Shown one piece after another: positions 57,057 to 64,000 of a DNA stretch of 64,000 bases. Made by a program: the position numbers and the translations under genes. How positions within the stretch are numbered: the stretch's first letter is position 1; every line of letters begins with the position of its first letter. The notes beneath the pieces were generated by a model. That model saw only the letters and a list, made by a program, of their open reading frames with translations, was not told where the DNA came from and did no database searches. Source of the DNA: Paraescarpia echinospica (Eukaryota; Annelida; Polychaeta; Sabellida; Siboglinidae); assembly GCA_020002185.1 (NCBI GenBank), contig CM034531.1, positions 75,930,445 through 75,994,444 of the forward strand. Direction: 5' to 3'.

Positions 57057-57797
57057 ATGTCGTACTGGCCTGAGGCGGAAGACACGCAGCCCATGCCACC
57101 GCACGGGCCGGTGAGCGACGCCGCGACGCCCACGTACGTTGCATTAACCCCGGTGGTGGTGGTGTCGACAGCCGAAGCAGCAGCAGCCGTGCCATTAACC
57201 CCGGCGGCGACAGCGGAAGCAGCAGCCGTGCCATCGTCGCCACTGCCGCTGGACGTGTTGTCGGTTTCGTCGGAGGACTTCATTCCGTGGGCCCGCAACA
57301 AACGCCCTGTGATCGTGGGCACGATTCAGGCCGACTCGGAATGGAGCGTTCTGCACTTGTACGCCGGTCGGCAGCGCTGTATGATGGCCACGTTTGCCGA
57401 GCTAATCGGCGAGCGCGTGATGGACACCGCGCGCCAAGAATGTGGTGAGTGCCCCCCCGAAGAGGGGTGCCCCTTCGTTCACATGTGCGGCTACAGGGGA
57501 AGGAAGCCGAGCCGGCGGTACAACATTCTGTACGAAAACGTGGCGGCCCTGAATGTGTGCTTTTTTTCAACATCACTCGACAGCTTTCTACAGCAGACGT
57601 TGTTGCTCCACGCTATTCGTATACTCTCGGTACTGGAGGAGCGTTGCGTGCGCGGCGATCGCGCTTCGGAGGGCTCCCTCATGCGCCAGATGGCCGACTG
57701 GCTCATGGGGACGGATTGGACGGCGCCGTTCGACCGTGCGCTGTTGGAGGTCGCCGTGCAGTATTACCTGTTGAAAAGGGCATGCCTCGACGTCTGA
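57057..57797 (+). CDS. unrecognised protein with CCCH-like zinc-finger cluster
   Basis: 246 aa, open from the Met at 57,057. Residues 1-65 are Ala/Pro/Val-rich with a duplicated (L/V)TPA-type segment (57,140-57,230). Residues 125-150 have QECGECPPEEGCPFVHMCGYRGRK. C132-x5-C138-x3-H142, with C129 just ahead, resembles the core of CCCH RNA-binding fingers, although the first spacing is short. Residues 165-246 look helical (FLQQTLLLHAIRILSVLEE). I recognise no family. It lies 220 bp downstream of the RPA-like gene, same strand, and likely shares its poly(A) site at 58,162. Confidence 0.6.
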   Translation: MSYWPEAEDTQPMPPHGPVSDAATPTYVALTPVVVVSTAEAAAAVPLTPAATAEAAAVPSSPLPLDVLSVSSEDFIPWARNKRPVIVGTIQADSEWSVLHLYAGRQRCMMATFAELIGERVMDTARQECGECPPEEGCPFVHMCGYRGRKPSRRYNILYENVAALNVCFFSTSLDSFLQQTLLLHAIRILSVLEERCVRGDRASEGSLMRQMADWLMGTDWTAPFDRALLEVAVQYYLLKRACLDV

Positions 57798-57799
57798 CG

Positions 57800-58160
57800 T
57801 ATTCTCCGCCGAACGCTTAATTTTTGCCTATGAACATTGCATTTCGCTATGGCATAAAGCCTTATTATTAGTAGTAGTAGATACGCCGATGAACATTAGC
57901 AGGAAATTGAATAGTAAAGCCGATGAACTTAATCGGGCGGCCTATAGTCCGCTGTTGCGCCCCTAAAGCGTTATTATTTATTCCGCTGTGGCATAAGCCC
58001 CCGCCGAACACTTAGTAGCGATGAACATTTTCATTTTGCTATAGGCCGTTGTTGGAGGCGCAAAGCCTTATTATTTACTCTGCTGTGGCATAAAGCTTCT
58101 TTACTGTTTACCGTGGCATAAAGCCATACTGTGGTGATGTAGTAGTAGTACGAGACTGCT
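57800..58160 (+). repeat. noncoding segment with degenerate tggcataaagc repeats
   Basis: tggcata(a)agc occurs five times and gatgaacatt three times in 360 bp, alternating with tattatta words. No ORF. Probably 3' UTR of the upstream transcript; structured RNA is possible. Confidence 0.6.
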
Positions 58161-58161
58161 T

Positions 58162-58167
58162 AATAAA
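58162..58167 (+). terminator. poly(A) signal of the RPA-like/CCCH transcription unit
   Basis: AATAAA at 58,162-58,167, after the repeat-rich 3' segment and before the polymerase remnant. Confidence 0.5.
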
Positions 58168-58370
58168 ACGTATGAAAACAAATCAATTCCCGCCTCCTGT
58201 TGTTGCCATCCAAAAAAAAACACGTTGCTGACATTCAATGCCTGTCCAACTGCTGCGCACAACAACAAAAACACTCCGGGAGCAGCTGACACCCGAAATT
58301 TCTACTACAAAACGTAAACAAAAACTTTGCCGCCGTATCCGGGCGCCGCTGACAGGCGAACCGGGAGCAG

Positions 58371-58994
58371 CTGACAGGCGAAATGCGCATGCTGGAGTTT
58401 TATTACGACTTCATCGCCGCCTACATTCCGCGCCCCCTGTTCCAGTACTGCGCGATGGACACGGACTCGGCGTTTTTGAGCCTCGCGGGGCGCCGACTCG
58501 ACGAGCTCGTGGCGGCGGCCAAGCGCGAACACTACTTTCGACACCGCGGCGAGTGGTTCCCGTCGGAACACTGCGACGCGCACGCGGAGGCGTACTTGCG
58601 GTGCCGGCTCGCCGGCCGAGCGTGGGACGCGCCCGACGAGTGTTGCGCGCGTCGGCGCCGGTACGACAAGCGAACGCCGGGCCTCTTCAAAGAGGAATGG
58701 TCCGGCCGCGGAATCGTCGCGCTCTGCAGCAAGACGTACTACTGTTTCGGCGGCGACGACGGCGGCGACAAGTACAGTACGAAGGGGCTGAGCAAGCGTC
58801 AGAACGACGTCGACAAGGAGGCCTTCCTCGACGTGCTGCGCCGCCAACGGAGCGGCGGCGGCCGGAACCGCGGCTTCCAAGTGAAGGAGTCGTCCGTGCT
58901 GACGTACGTTCAGGAGCGCGCGGCGTTGAGCTACTTCTACGCCAAACGGCGCGTGCTCGACGACGGCGTCACCACGGCGCCGATACTCGTATAA
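58371..58994 (+). pseudogene. PolB: protein-primed DNA polymerase B, C-terminal remnant
   Basis: About 204 codons of a polymerase that normally exceeds 1,000. The segment begins LTGEMRMLEFYYDF. It carries the catalytic motif C (AMDTDSAF), CCARRRRYDKRTPG, LCSKTYYCFG, the YSTKGLSKRQN box, and ends in RRVLDDG. All are typical of Polinton PolB C-termini. Upstream the frame is closed by a stop at about 58,350. The preceding 130 bp contain near-direct repeats of gcagctgacaggcgaa. The exonuclease domain, motif A and most of the palm are absent from the window, so it cannot be an active polymerase unless upstream exons lie elsewhere. The open C-terminus suggests recent truncation. Confidence 0.85.
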
Positions 58995-59095
58995 CGAGGG
59001 ACCTCCCTCCCTCCCTACCCCCTAGGGGTAGGGACCTACCTAGGGGTAGGGACCCCTACCTAGGGACCCCTAGGGACCTAGGGGACTATGTATGT
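58995..59095. repeat. CCTAGG-rich palindromic tract
   Basis: Runs of cccctaggggtaggga(c) words, self-complementary in several registers, between the PolB stop and its poly(A) signal. Confidence 0.7.
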
Positions 59096-59114
59096 ATGTA
59101 TGTGTGTATGCGTG

Positions 59115-59155
59115 CGAATAAAAATGCGAACACTCGGTACAGTTTTCATCGTTTA
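59115..59155. terminator. convergent poly(A) signals
   Basis: Plus-strand AATAAA at 59,115-59,120 (PolB unit) and minus-strand AATAAA at 59,150-59,155 (protease/capsid unit), only 30 nt apart and facing each other. Confidence 0.6.
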
Positions 59156-59326
59156 TTTAACTTCGGTAATAGCAAGCGATAGCGGTTTCGCAATAATAAT
59201 ACAACCTCACTACTTCGGTCTTGCCTGCCAAGCGCGGCCAGGAGCCCGCGACCAGCGGGTCCGACAAAGTCGGTTCGGATTCTCGGTCGTCTAATAATAA
59301 CAACAACAAGCGATAATAGGCAGCGT

Positions 59327-59776
59327 TCAATGAGGCTTTAGCCAGTCGAATACGAGACAGTCGTTGGCCACCCTATCGGGGCCGAACAGGCACTGGAAGC
59401 CGCTTAGCGGCTTTCCGCGGCACCGTAAGAGCAGGTAGGTGACGCAATATTGTCCGCACACGTTAGATACGCCGCTCTGCAGTCGCTTGTCGTTGTGCGT
59501 CCACGAGTCGCAGTTGCGGTTCAGGAAGTCGCAGAAGTCGGCGTGCAGCGGCGGACGGCCGTACGAATCGAAGTACTCGCCTCGCCGGTCGGCGCCCACG
59601 TAGACGGCCACCCAGTGCTCTCCCGGTTCGTCGCCGTCGTCGGTGTTGCACACGAACGCCGTCGGGTAGGCGGTGAGCCGCCGCCCCGGCAGCTCGTCTT
59701 TGGGCACGACGCCGAAGACGATGTTTTTAGTGTACGCGTCGATCGCCAGGCGACGCATCAGCTGAAACGTGTCCAT
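59327..59776 (-). CDS. PRO: adenain-like cysteine protease
   Basis: 149 aa. A C5/Ulp1-type maturation protease that cleaves virion precursor proteins. The active site is visible: His54 in GEHWVAVYV, Asp70 in EYFDSYG, Gln100 and Cys107 in SNVCGQYC. The Gln-to-Cys spacing of seven residues is the same as in adenovirus protease. The ORF is intact and near usual length. It starts one base after the PY stop codon, so the two are probably on one transcript ending at the AATAAA at 59,150-59,155. Confidence 0.88.
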   Translation of the reverse strand: MDTFQLMRRLAIDAYTKNIVFGVVPKDELPGRRLTAYPTAFVCNTDDGDEPGEHWVAVYVGADRRGEYFDSYGRPPLHADFCDFLNRNCDSWTHNDKRLQSGVSNVCGQYCVTYLLLRCRGKPLSGFQCLFGPDRVANDCLVFDWLKPH

Positions 59777-59777
59777 C

Positions 59778-61079
59778 TCAGAAGTCGTACACGACGTTCC
59801 GGTTCTTGTCGACTTCGAGCACCGTCTCGAACTCCCCGTACACGACGACGTTCACCGTCCGAGCGAGCGCGAGCGCGAAGTGGATCTCGGCGCGCAGTTT
59901 CCCTGTACGCACGACGTTGAAGTGTTCGCCGTCGCAGCAGTCGGGCGACAGGTCGAAGCCGAATATGGTGTAGCCGCTGCCGAACTCGCCGCGCGTCACA
60001 TCGAACCCCTCGTCCTCGTACGCCTTCCCCGTCGCGGCGAACAGGTTCATATAGCTTCGGATGTAGCGCCGATGCGCGAAGTCCGGCTGCAGCGGCTTTC
60101 TCGGCACCTGGCGTCCGTCGACGTAGAGGGCGAAGAAGTTTATGTCGTTGTGCTTCGCGTTGAACGGGTTTTTATCGTAGGACCCGTTGTAGGCGTCGTT
60201 GTCGATCAGGCACATGAACACGCGTCTCGGGAGCGTGCCCAGATAGACGTTCTCGTGCGTGTGCGACATCGTACCCTGCGGTATCGAGAACACCTTGCAG
60301 TCGACGCGGCGCATCGGATACTTGGCCGTCCCGTGCGTCAGCGCCTTGATATGGCCGGGCTGGACGACCGGGTTCAACTTGACCTTGCGCGCCTGCAGGT
60401 AGGCCTCCAGCAGATCGATCTTGAACCCCGGATCGACGACGTCGCCCATGAGCGTGAAGGCGTCCTTGCTTCGCACCAGTCGCATCTTCAGGTCGACGCC
60501 GTTCACCAGGCACCGGTTTTGCATGAGCACGTCGACGTGCAGGCGTCCTATCATGTCGAACTCGCGGCTATCGTGTACGAAATCGTGCCGATGCGCGAAC
60601 CCGCCGTTGTTGTTGTTGGTCGCCTCCATGCGCCCGGCGGTGTCCTTGCACCACAGGTCGGCCTCGAGCTGCGAGTTTTTGGCGTCGGGCCCGTAACTGA
60701 GCAGTGTCTCGAGGTAGGCCCGAAACGGGTACGTATTCGACGACGGCGTCACGAGCGTGCCGTTCAGCGTCACGTCGACCTGACTGAACATCGAATGCAG
60801 GAAATCGTTGACGGGCGCCACGACGCTGTCGTTCGCGAGCGCGGTACCGTCCCCCTTCACCACCTTGTCGCGCACGTACAGTCTAACGGACGACAGGTCC
60901 AGATAGTCGTCTCCGGAGCCCGGAATGAGAAACTCGATAGGGCCGCCAGCGTCGAGGGCCGTCAGCGGCTGGTGATCGATCCACTGGCCGCTCTCGATGC
61001 TCGTCTGCGTCGTCGGAACGCTGAACAGGTCCAGTTCGGACTTTACGCCCTCGCACGACTGCCGATGCACGAACGCCAT
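59778..61079 (-). CDS. PY: major capsid-type protein (F54H12.2-like)
   Basis: 433 aa, intact. Matches the family annotated in many invertebrate genomes as F54H12.2-like and treated as the Polinton PY / double jelly-roll major capsid protein. Signatures: LDLFSVPTTQTSIESGQW near the N-terminus, IEFLIPGSGDDYLDL, FLHSMFSQVDVTLNG, NTYPFRAYLETLLSYG and DLWCKDTAGRM. Capsid hexamer formation is the inferred role. The start Met at 61,079 follows a 150-bp gap holding a degenerate duplication of the core-protein tail. GC-rich throughout. Confidence 0.85.
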   Translation of the reverse strand: MAFVHRQSCEGVKSELDLFSVPTTQTSIESGQWIDHQPLTALDAGGPIEFLIPGSGDDYLDLSSVRLYVRDKVVKGDGTALANDSVVAPVNDFLHSMFSQVDVTLNGTLVTPSSNTYPFRAYLETLLSYGPDAKNSQLEADLWCKDTAGRMEATNNNNGGFAHRHDFVHDSREFDMIGRLHVDVLMQNRCLVNGVDLKMRLVRSKDAFTLMGDVVDPGFKIDLLEAYLQARKVKLNPVVQPGHIKALTHGTAKYPMRRVDCKVFSIPQGTMSHTHENVYLGTLPRRVFMCLIDNDAYNGSYDKNPFNAKHNDINFFALYVDGRQVPRKPLQPDFAHRRYIRSYMNLFAATGKAYEDEGFDVTRGEFGSGYTIFGFDLSPDCCDGEHFNVVRTGKLRAEIHFALALARTVNVVVYGEFETVLEVDKNRNVVYDF

Positions 61080-61082
61080 CCT

Positions 61083-61200
61083 ACGTCTGCTTCGTTCGAC
61101 GGCGCCTCCCCTTACTGTCCGGCGCCGCCTTGCCGGTCGGCTTTATGTATCGTCGCTTTTTTTCGTAGGCGCCCCCGACGAGAAGGGCGCCGAGGTAAAG
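61083..61200 (-). repeat. degenerate duplication of the core-protein gene 3' end
   Basis: ttcgacggcgcctc, ccttgccgg and ggctttatg(t/c)(a/g)tcgtcg words match 61,265-61,375 in the same order and strand. It looks like a tandem duplication of about 110 bp that has since decayed. Confidence 0.7.
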
Positions 61201-61233
61201 CTCTTTACGACTACCACCGATGCACTACTACTA

Positions 61234-61641
61234 CTACGCAGGAAATACGTCGTCGCTCGGCCTCTTTCGACGGCGCCTCTTCTTGCTGCCCGTCGCCGGC
61301 TTGCCGGGCGGCGGCTTTATGCGTCGTCGTCGCTTTTTCGGCGGCGGGGGCCTATTCAGCAGCCCGTCGAGAAGGTCGGCGCCCGCCTCCCTCGCGCGCC
61401 TCTTTACCGCCTGTTTCAGATTGCCGCCGGCGACGACGTCCTGCGCCACGCGCACGCCCGTCTTGAGCGCGCGCTTGCCCAGCGCCACGGCCCCTCTCTT
61501 GATAAGCGGCATGGCGCTTCGAAACAGGCTGCCGAAGAAATTACCCAGTCCGTGACCCCGCTGCGATCGGGCGCCTACGAACACCGGCAGGCCACCGCCG
61601 ACCTGCCGCGTGTAGTAGTCCTCGTACACGTTTCGCGTCAT
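61234..61641 (-). CDS. basic core-like virion protein
   Basis: 135 aa from the Met at 61,641, which follows the PX stop by two bases; a longer frame upstream overlaps PX and is not used. The N-terminus reads MTRNVYEDYYTRQVGGG. The segment GARSQRGHGLGNFFGSLF is typical of a conserved small Polinton protein. A short helix follows (AMPLIKRGAVALGKRA). The tail is very Lys/Arg/Pro-rich with KKRRRR clusters, suited to nucleic-acid packaging or nuclear import. The GG sites near residues 15-17 could be cleaved by PRO, by analogy to adenovirus core and pVI-type precursors. That is inference. Confidence 0.75.
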   Translation of the reverse strand: MTRNVYEDYYTRQVGGGLPVFVGARSQRGHGLGNFFGSLFRSAMPLIKRGAVALGKRALKTGVRVAQDVVAGGNLKQAVKRRAREAGADLLDGLLNRPPPPKKRRRRIKPPPGKPATGSKKRRRRKRPSDDVFPA

Positions 61642-61643
61642 CG

Positions 61644-62486
61644 TCAGAACAGTTTCGACTTGCGCCGTCGGACGTGAAGCGTCGTCACGCCTTTTCCGTT
61701 CTCGAATGGTATCGACTGACCGAGGTCGTCTCTTATATCTATCTCGATCGAATCGAATTGGCGCCGCAGGAACGGCGCGTATTGGAAGCGGTCGAAGATG
61801 TTCGATACGATGCTGCCGTTCAAACCGTGGACGGGGACGGCTCGGATGAGGGGGGCAAATACGTCGCCGACGATGCGCGTCTCCACGATGTCCGTGTACA
61901 CGAACAGGGTGTCGACGCCGCTTCTCAGGTCCACCGGGTGGCTCGCCTCGCACTCGAACAGGTACCCCGGGGGCAGGGAGCCGCCGTCCGCGGGCGACCC
62001 TTAACTCGCGATATAGTTCGACTCGAAGCCTAGTATCTGTTTCAGGCGCCCGTCCCGCGGCATGTTAATTTCGACGCCCGGCGATAGAAGCAACGTCATC
62101 CGATTAGTGATGGCGCTGTACACTATTCGCACCTTGACCGTGTCGGTGCTCAGTTTCGTCAACGCCTCGTTGATTTTGCGCATCAGCTTTTTGGCGTTGC
62201 TGTATAAGCCGTGCGGAATGTTGGCCTGCCGGGCAATTTTTCCCCCGTCCTCGGTGGTGAAAAAGCCCACCTCCCCCGTCTCGCACGCCACGAAGAAGTA
62301 GGAGTCCACCGGCCTCACACTGTACCAGCTATGCGTGTACTGTAGCGACACCAGCCCGCATTCCCACTCCCCCGACAGGTCGACGCGCTGCGGCAGATTC
62401 ATCGTGTAGTGCGTCAACGTGTTTTCGGGGTGCGCCTTCATAGACGCGTTGCTCGGCAACGTGACGTAAAAGTCAGACGACGCCAT
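61644..62486 (-). pseudogene. PX: minor capsid (penton-type) protein, interrupted by one stop codon
   Basis: 280 codons that stay in one frame except for a single TAA at 62,001-62,003. The N-terminal part (62,486-62,004) shows SDFYVTLPSNAS, NTLTHYTMNLPQ and GEWECGLVSLQYTHSWY. The C-terminal part (from 62,000 on) shows LFVYTDIVETRIVGD, APLIRAVP and FDSIEIDIRDDLG. Together they match the Polinton PX / single jelly-roll minor capsid family. The lesion makes this copy either dead or dependent on readthrough; the TAA-G context is not a known efficient readthrough site. It overlaps the membrane-protein gene upstream by 14 bp and abuts the core gene downstream. Confidence 0.8.
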
Positions 62487-62793
62487 CGCGTCTCATAGAC
62501 GGACTCGGCAGTAGGTAGCCGAGGCAACTACTCAGCAGCGCCGTCCACAGGTTGGAGTCACCCGTGCCGCGCGTTAGATTGTATATACTGACGACGATCA
62601 CCGTGTACAGGACGACGATCTGGCACAGGAAGACGATCTCGACCTTAGGGCATTCGTTGCCGCAGAGACGCCAAGGAACGCTCGTGACAGAGGAGGCGTC
62701 GACGGCATCGGGCGCACCCACAGAGACGCATGAGACGTCGGCGGGTGTAGCGACAAATGCGCTTGAGTCGACGGCGGTGGGCGGCTTCTGCAT
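62473..62793 (-). CDS. small membrane protein of Polinton structural block
   Basis: 106 aa. Residues 1-45 are Ser/Val/Ala-rich. CPKVEIVFLCQIVVLYTVIVVS is one transmembrane segment, with IYNLTRGTG after it and NLWTALLSSCLGYLLP as a second hydrophobic patch. This arrangement (ECPKVEIV...LLSSCLGYLLP) recurs next to PX and PY in invertebrate Polintons. Its function is unknown, possibly virion membrane association. The stop codon overlaps the PX start by 14 bp. Confidence 0.75.
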   Translation of the reverse strand: MQKPPTAVDSSAFVATPADVSCVSVGAPDAVDASSVTSVPWRLCGNECPKVEIVFLCQIVVLYTVIVVSIYNLTRGTGDSNLWTALLSSCLGYLLPSPSMRRDGVV

Positions 62794-62879
62794 TGGCTGC
62801 TACTGCTGCTGCTGCTGTCGTCTCGTCCGTACACATCGCGCTACTGCCGTCCGACGCTACGGCGTCGTTCCTTTATCCG

Positions 62880-63105
62880 TGCACCATAGAGCGAGTTCGT
62901 CGACGGGCGTGGGGGCGGCGCGGCCCTCTTCTCCTCTGCAGTCTACTAATACAGCACGGTCCCCTTATAAAAAAAAAACGAAAAGCCGTTGCACAGTCCC
63001 GCCTCGTGCAGTCGCCAGCACCCCGCGTGGCGCATCCAACGCGTCGTCATCCCTTATAGGTCGCGCAGATAAATCATAGAGCGAGTTCGCCGACGTTGCG
63101 GGCGA
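62880..63105. repeat. short duplication around tagagcgagttcg(t/c)cgacg
   Basis: The word occurs at about 62,888 and about 63,076 in the same orientation. Each is near a cttata-type TATA word (minus strand TATAAGGG at about 62,963 and about 63,053). A promoter-region duplication is possible. Confidence 0.45.
62965..62972 (-). promoter_or_regulatory. TATA box for the structural-gene transcript
   Basis: TTTATAAG on the minus strand, 170 bp upstream of the membrane-protein ATG, in the gap after the integrase stop codon. No other gap in the membrane-PX-core-PY-PRO run has a comparable site. Confidence 0.45.
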
Positions 63106-64000
63106 CGTCGATAGCATCGGTCGCAGCGACAACGGTAGCGGCGCCGGCCGTCGGAAGAAAGTCTCCAGCGCTCTGCGTATTCCGTCCAACATAGTCCGAT
63201 ATAGTTTGTCCTTCGCAACGATCACTTTTTGTAGCTCCGGCCCGTACAAGGTGCCGTCCAGTATCGTGCCGGCGTCGTCCATCAGTCGGTAAACAGGAGG
63301 GTCGGTCGGGTGCGAATCTACGACGGTGAAGAGCTCTTCGCTCCAGTTAGCCATGTACCCCTTCTTGAAGACGCCCTTCGCCTTGCTGATGCGTACGCGA
63401 TCCCTCGCTCGCAGTTTCGGTTTGCTTTTGTTTTTTTGACACCCTCCGCCGCCGTACAGACGCTGCCACACGCTCTCCTGATTCGACGCGTCGACGCTCG
63501 CCGGCGTCCTACCGATGCTTCGATGGTAGGTGTTGTTGTACGACCGCACGAAGTCCTGCAACGGCTCCAAGAACCTCAGCGTCTGATGCTTCGTGAAGTA
63601 CCTGCACATGCGCGTCTTCAGCGTACGATTGAATCGCTCCACGACGCTCGCCTTCGTCTCCTCGTTGTGCGTCACGAAATGGTGGACGCCGCGCGCCTTC
63701 AAAAGCGTCTGAAGGGGCCTCTTTTCAGAAACTCCGTCCCCTTGTCGGTCTGCAGGACGTGCGGCGACGATGACAGCAGCCCCTCGAAGGCCGCGACGAG
63801 CGCCGGACCGGATTTTCGCTTCAACGCAACGCACCACGCCCTCTTTGAGAAGACGTCGATGACCGTCAATAGGAACGGTATGCCGTCGTTGTGCTTTTTC
63901 AGTTTAGCCACGTCGACGAGATCGGCTTGCCACTGCTGGTTTCGACCGCCCACGATAACGCGACGTCGCTTAAATCGGCGCCTAACCGGCTTGTGAAGCG
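62965..64000 (-). pseudogene. INT: Polinton integrase, partial at window edge and frameshifted
   Basis: Retroviral-type DDE integrase on the minus strand; the frame is open at the window end. From the right: FKRRRVIVGGRNQQWQADLVDV (first catalytic Asp), SKRAWCVALKRKSG, VLQTDKGTEF (second Asp). After one frame change near 63,718-63,728 come THNEETKASVVERFNRTLK (catalytic Glu), FVRSYNNTYHRSIGRTPA, and the C-terminal binding domain (KGYMANWSEELFTVVD, YGPELQKV). The last about 60 residues are unconserved. The break (2-base gain or 1-base loss in the gaaaagagg run) makes this copy non-functional unless it is a sequencing error. It would splice element DNA into the host genome. Confidence 0.88.

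Larger units (their letters stand above)
53650..64000. mobile_element. Polinton/Maverick virus-like element, partial, atypical
   Basis: GC-rich, gene-dense block with retroviral-type integrase, adenain-like protease, both jelly-roll capsid-type proteins (PX, PY), a core-like basic protein, a small membrane protein and the C-terminus of protein-primed PolB. This set identifies a Polinton/Maverick. It continues beyond the right window edge; the left border is uncertain and may lie as far left as 51,025. No packaging ATPase gene is visible in the window. The 54.3-58.2 kb module (see entries) is not part of the standard set. PX and integrase are interrupted, so this copy may be inactive. Confidence 0.85.

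Noticed and set aside
58238..59182. 314-aa plus-strand ORF overlapping PolB in another frame
   Set aside because: Arg-rich shadow frame; the PolB frame carries the conserved motifs.
59769..61466. 565-aa plus-strand ORF opposite the capsid gene
   Set aside because: Antisense shadow of PY and PRO caused by high GC; no domain, Arg/Val/Ala-rich.
61642..61953. N-terminal extension of the core-protein ORF
   Set aside because: Overlaps PX out of frame and is low-complexity; the Met at 61,641 directly after the PX stop is the better start.
1..64000. CRISPR-like arrays
   Set aside because: The regular repeats found (31, 35 and about 125 bp) are direct tandem arrays without unique spacers, in a eukaryotic genome.

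Overview
This is metazoan DNA, most likely from a marine invertebrate and probably a lophotrochozoan. It is AT-rich, full of microsatellites, split-gene structures and degraded retroelements, and has very few host genes. The host genes I can support are an intronless rhodopsin-class neuropeptide-type GPCR (minus strand, about 17.5-18.8 kb) and the last four exons of a TARBP2/PRKRA/Loquacious-type double-stranded-RNA-binding protein (minus strand, 22.1-24.75 kb). The GPCR has a complete ORF. The dsRBM gene shows an apparent frameshift in its last exon.

Most of 1-50 kb is mobile DNA. There is an L2/CR1-type LINE at each end of this part (1-1.2 kb plus strand; 50.0-51.0 kb minus strand). A defective Gypsy LTR element spans 2.82-6.55 kb with LTRs, PBS and PPT visible. 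A decayed LINE lies at 7.0-9.3 kb, tRNA-type SINE copies at 10.1-10.55 and 21.5 kb, and two RTE-type fragments at 16.4 and 25.5 kb. A 35-bp minisatellite is at 20.2 kb. An uninterrupted pogo/Tigger-type transposase is at 30.8-32.0 kb, a LINE with a long intact reverse-transcriptase ORF at 35.1-37.2 kb, and another RT remnant at 47.2-48.1 kb. A two-gene CACTA/EnSpm-like DNA transposon occupies 37,381-45,717. It has matching termini, a Tnp2-like transposase gene and a spliced second gene ending in a DUF4806-like domain.

From about 53.7 kb to the window end the sequence becomes GC-rich and gene-dense. This is a partial Polinton/Maverick virus-like element that continues past 64,000. Its minus-strand structural block reads integrase, small membrane protein, minor capsid (PX), basic core-like protein, major capsid (PY) and adenain-like protease (PRO). 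On the plus strand only the C-terminal part of the protein-primed DNA polymerase B remains.

The missing polymerase sequence is replaced by a 54-58 kb module that I do not recognise from any standard Polinton. It has a divergent promoter region. On the plus side are a replication-protein-A-like OB-fold/zinc protein and a CCCH-zinc-finger-like protein. On the minus side is a small gene whose two constant exons can be spliced, always in the same phase, to at least four successive 3' acceptors, each opening its own reading frame with its own stop codon. That array of alternative terminal exons is the most novel-looking structure in the window. Several parts of the element are broken here (an in-frame stop in PX, a frameshift in the integrase), so this copy may be inactive.
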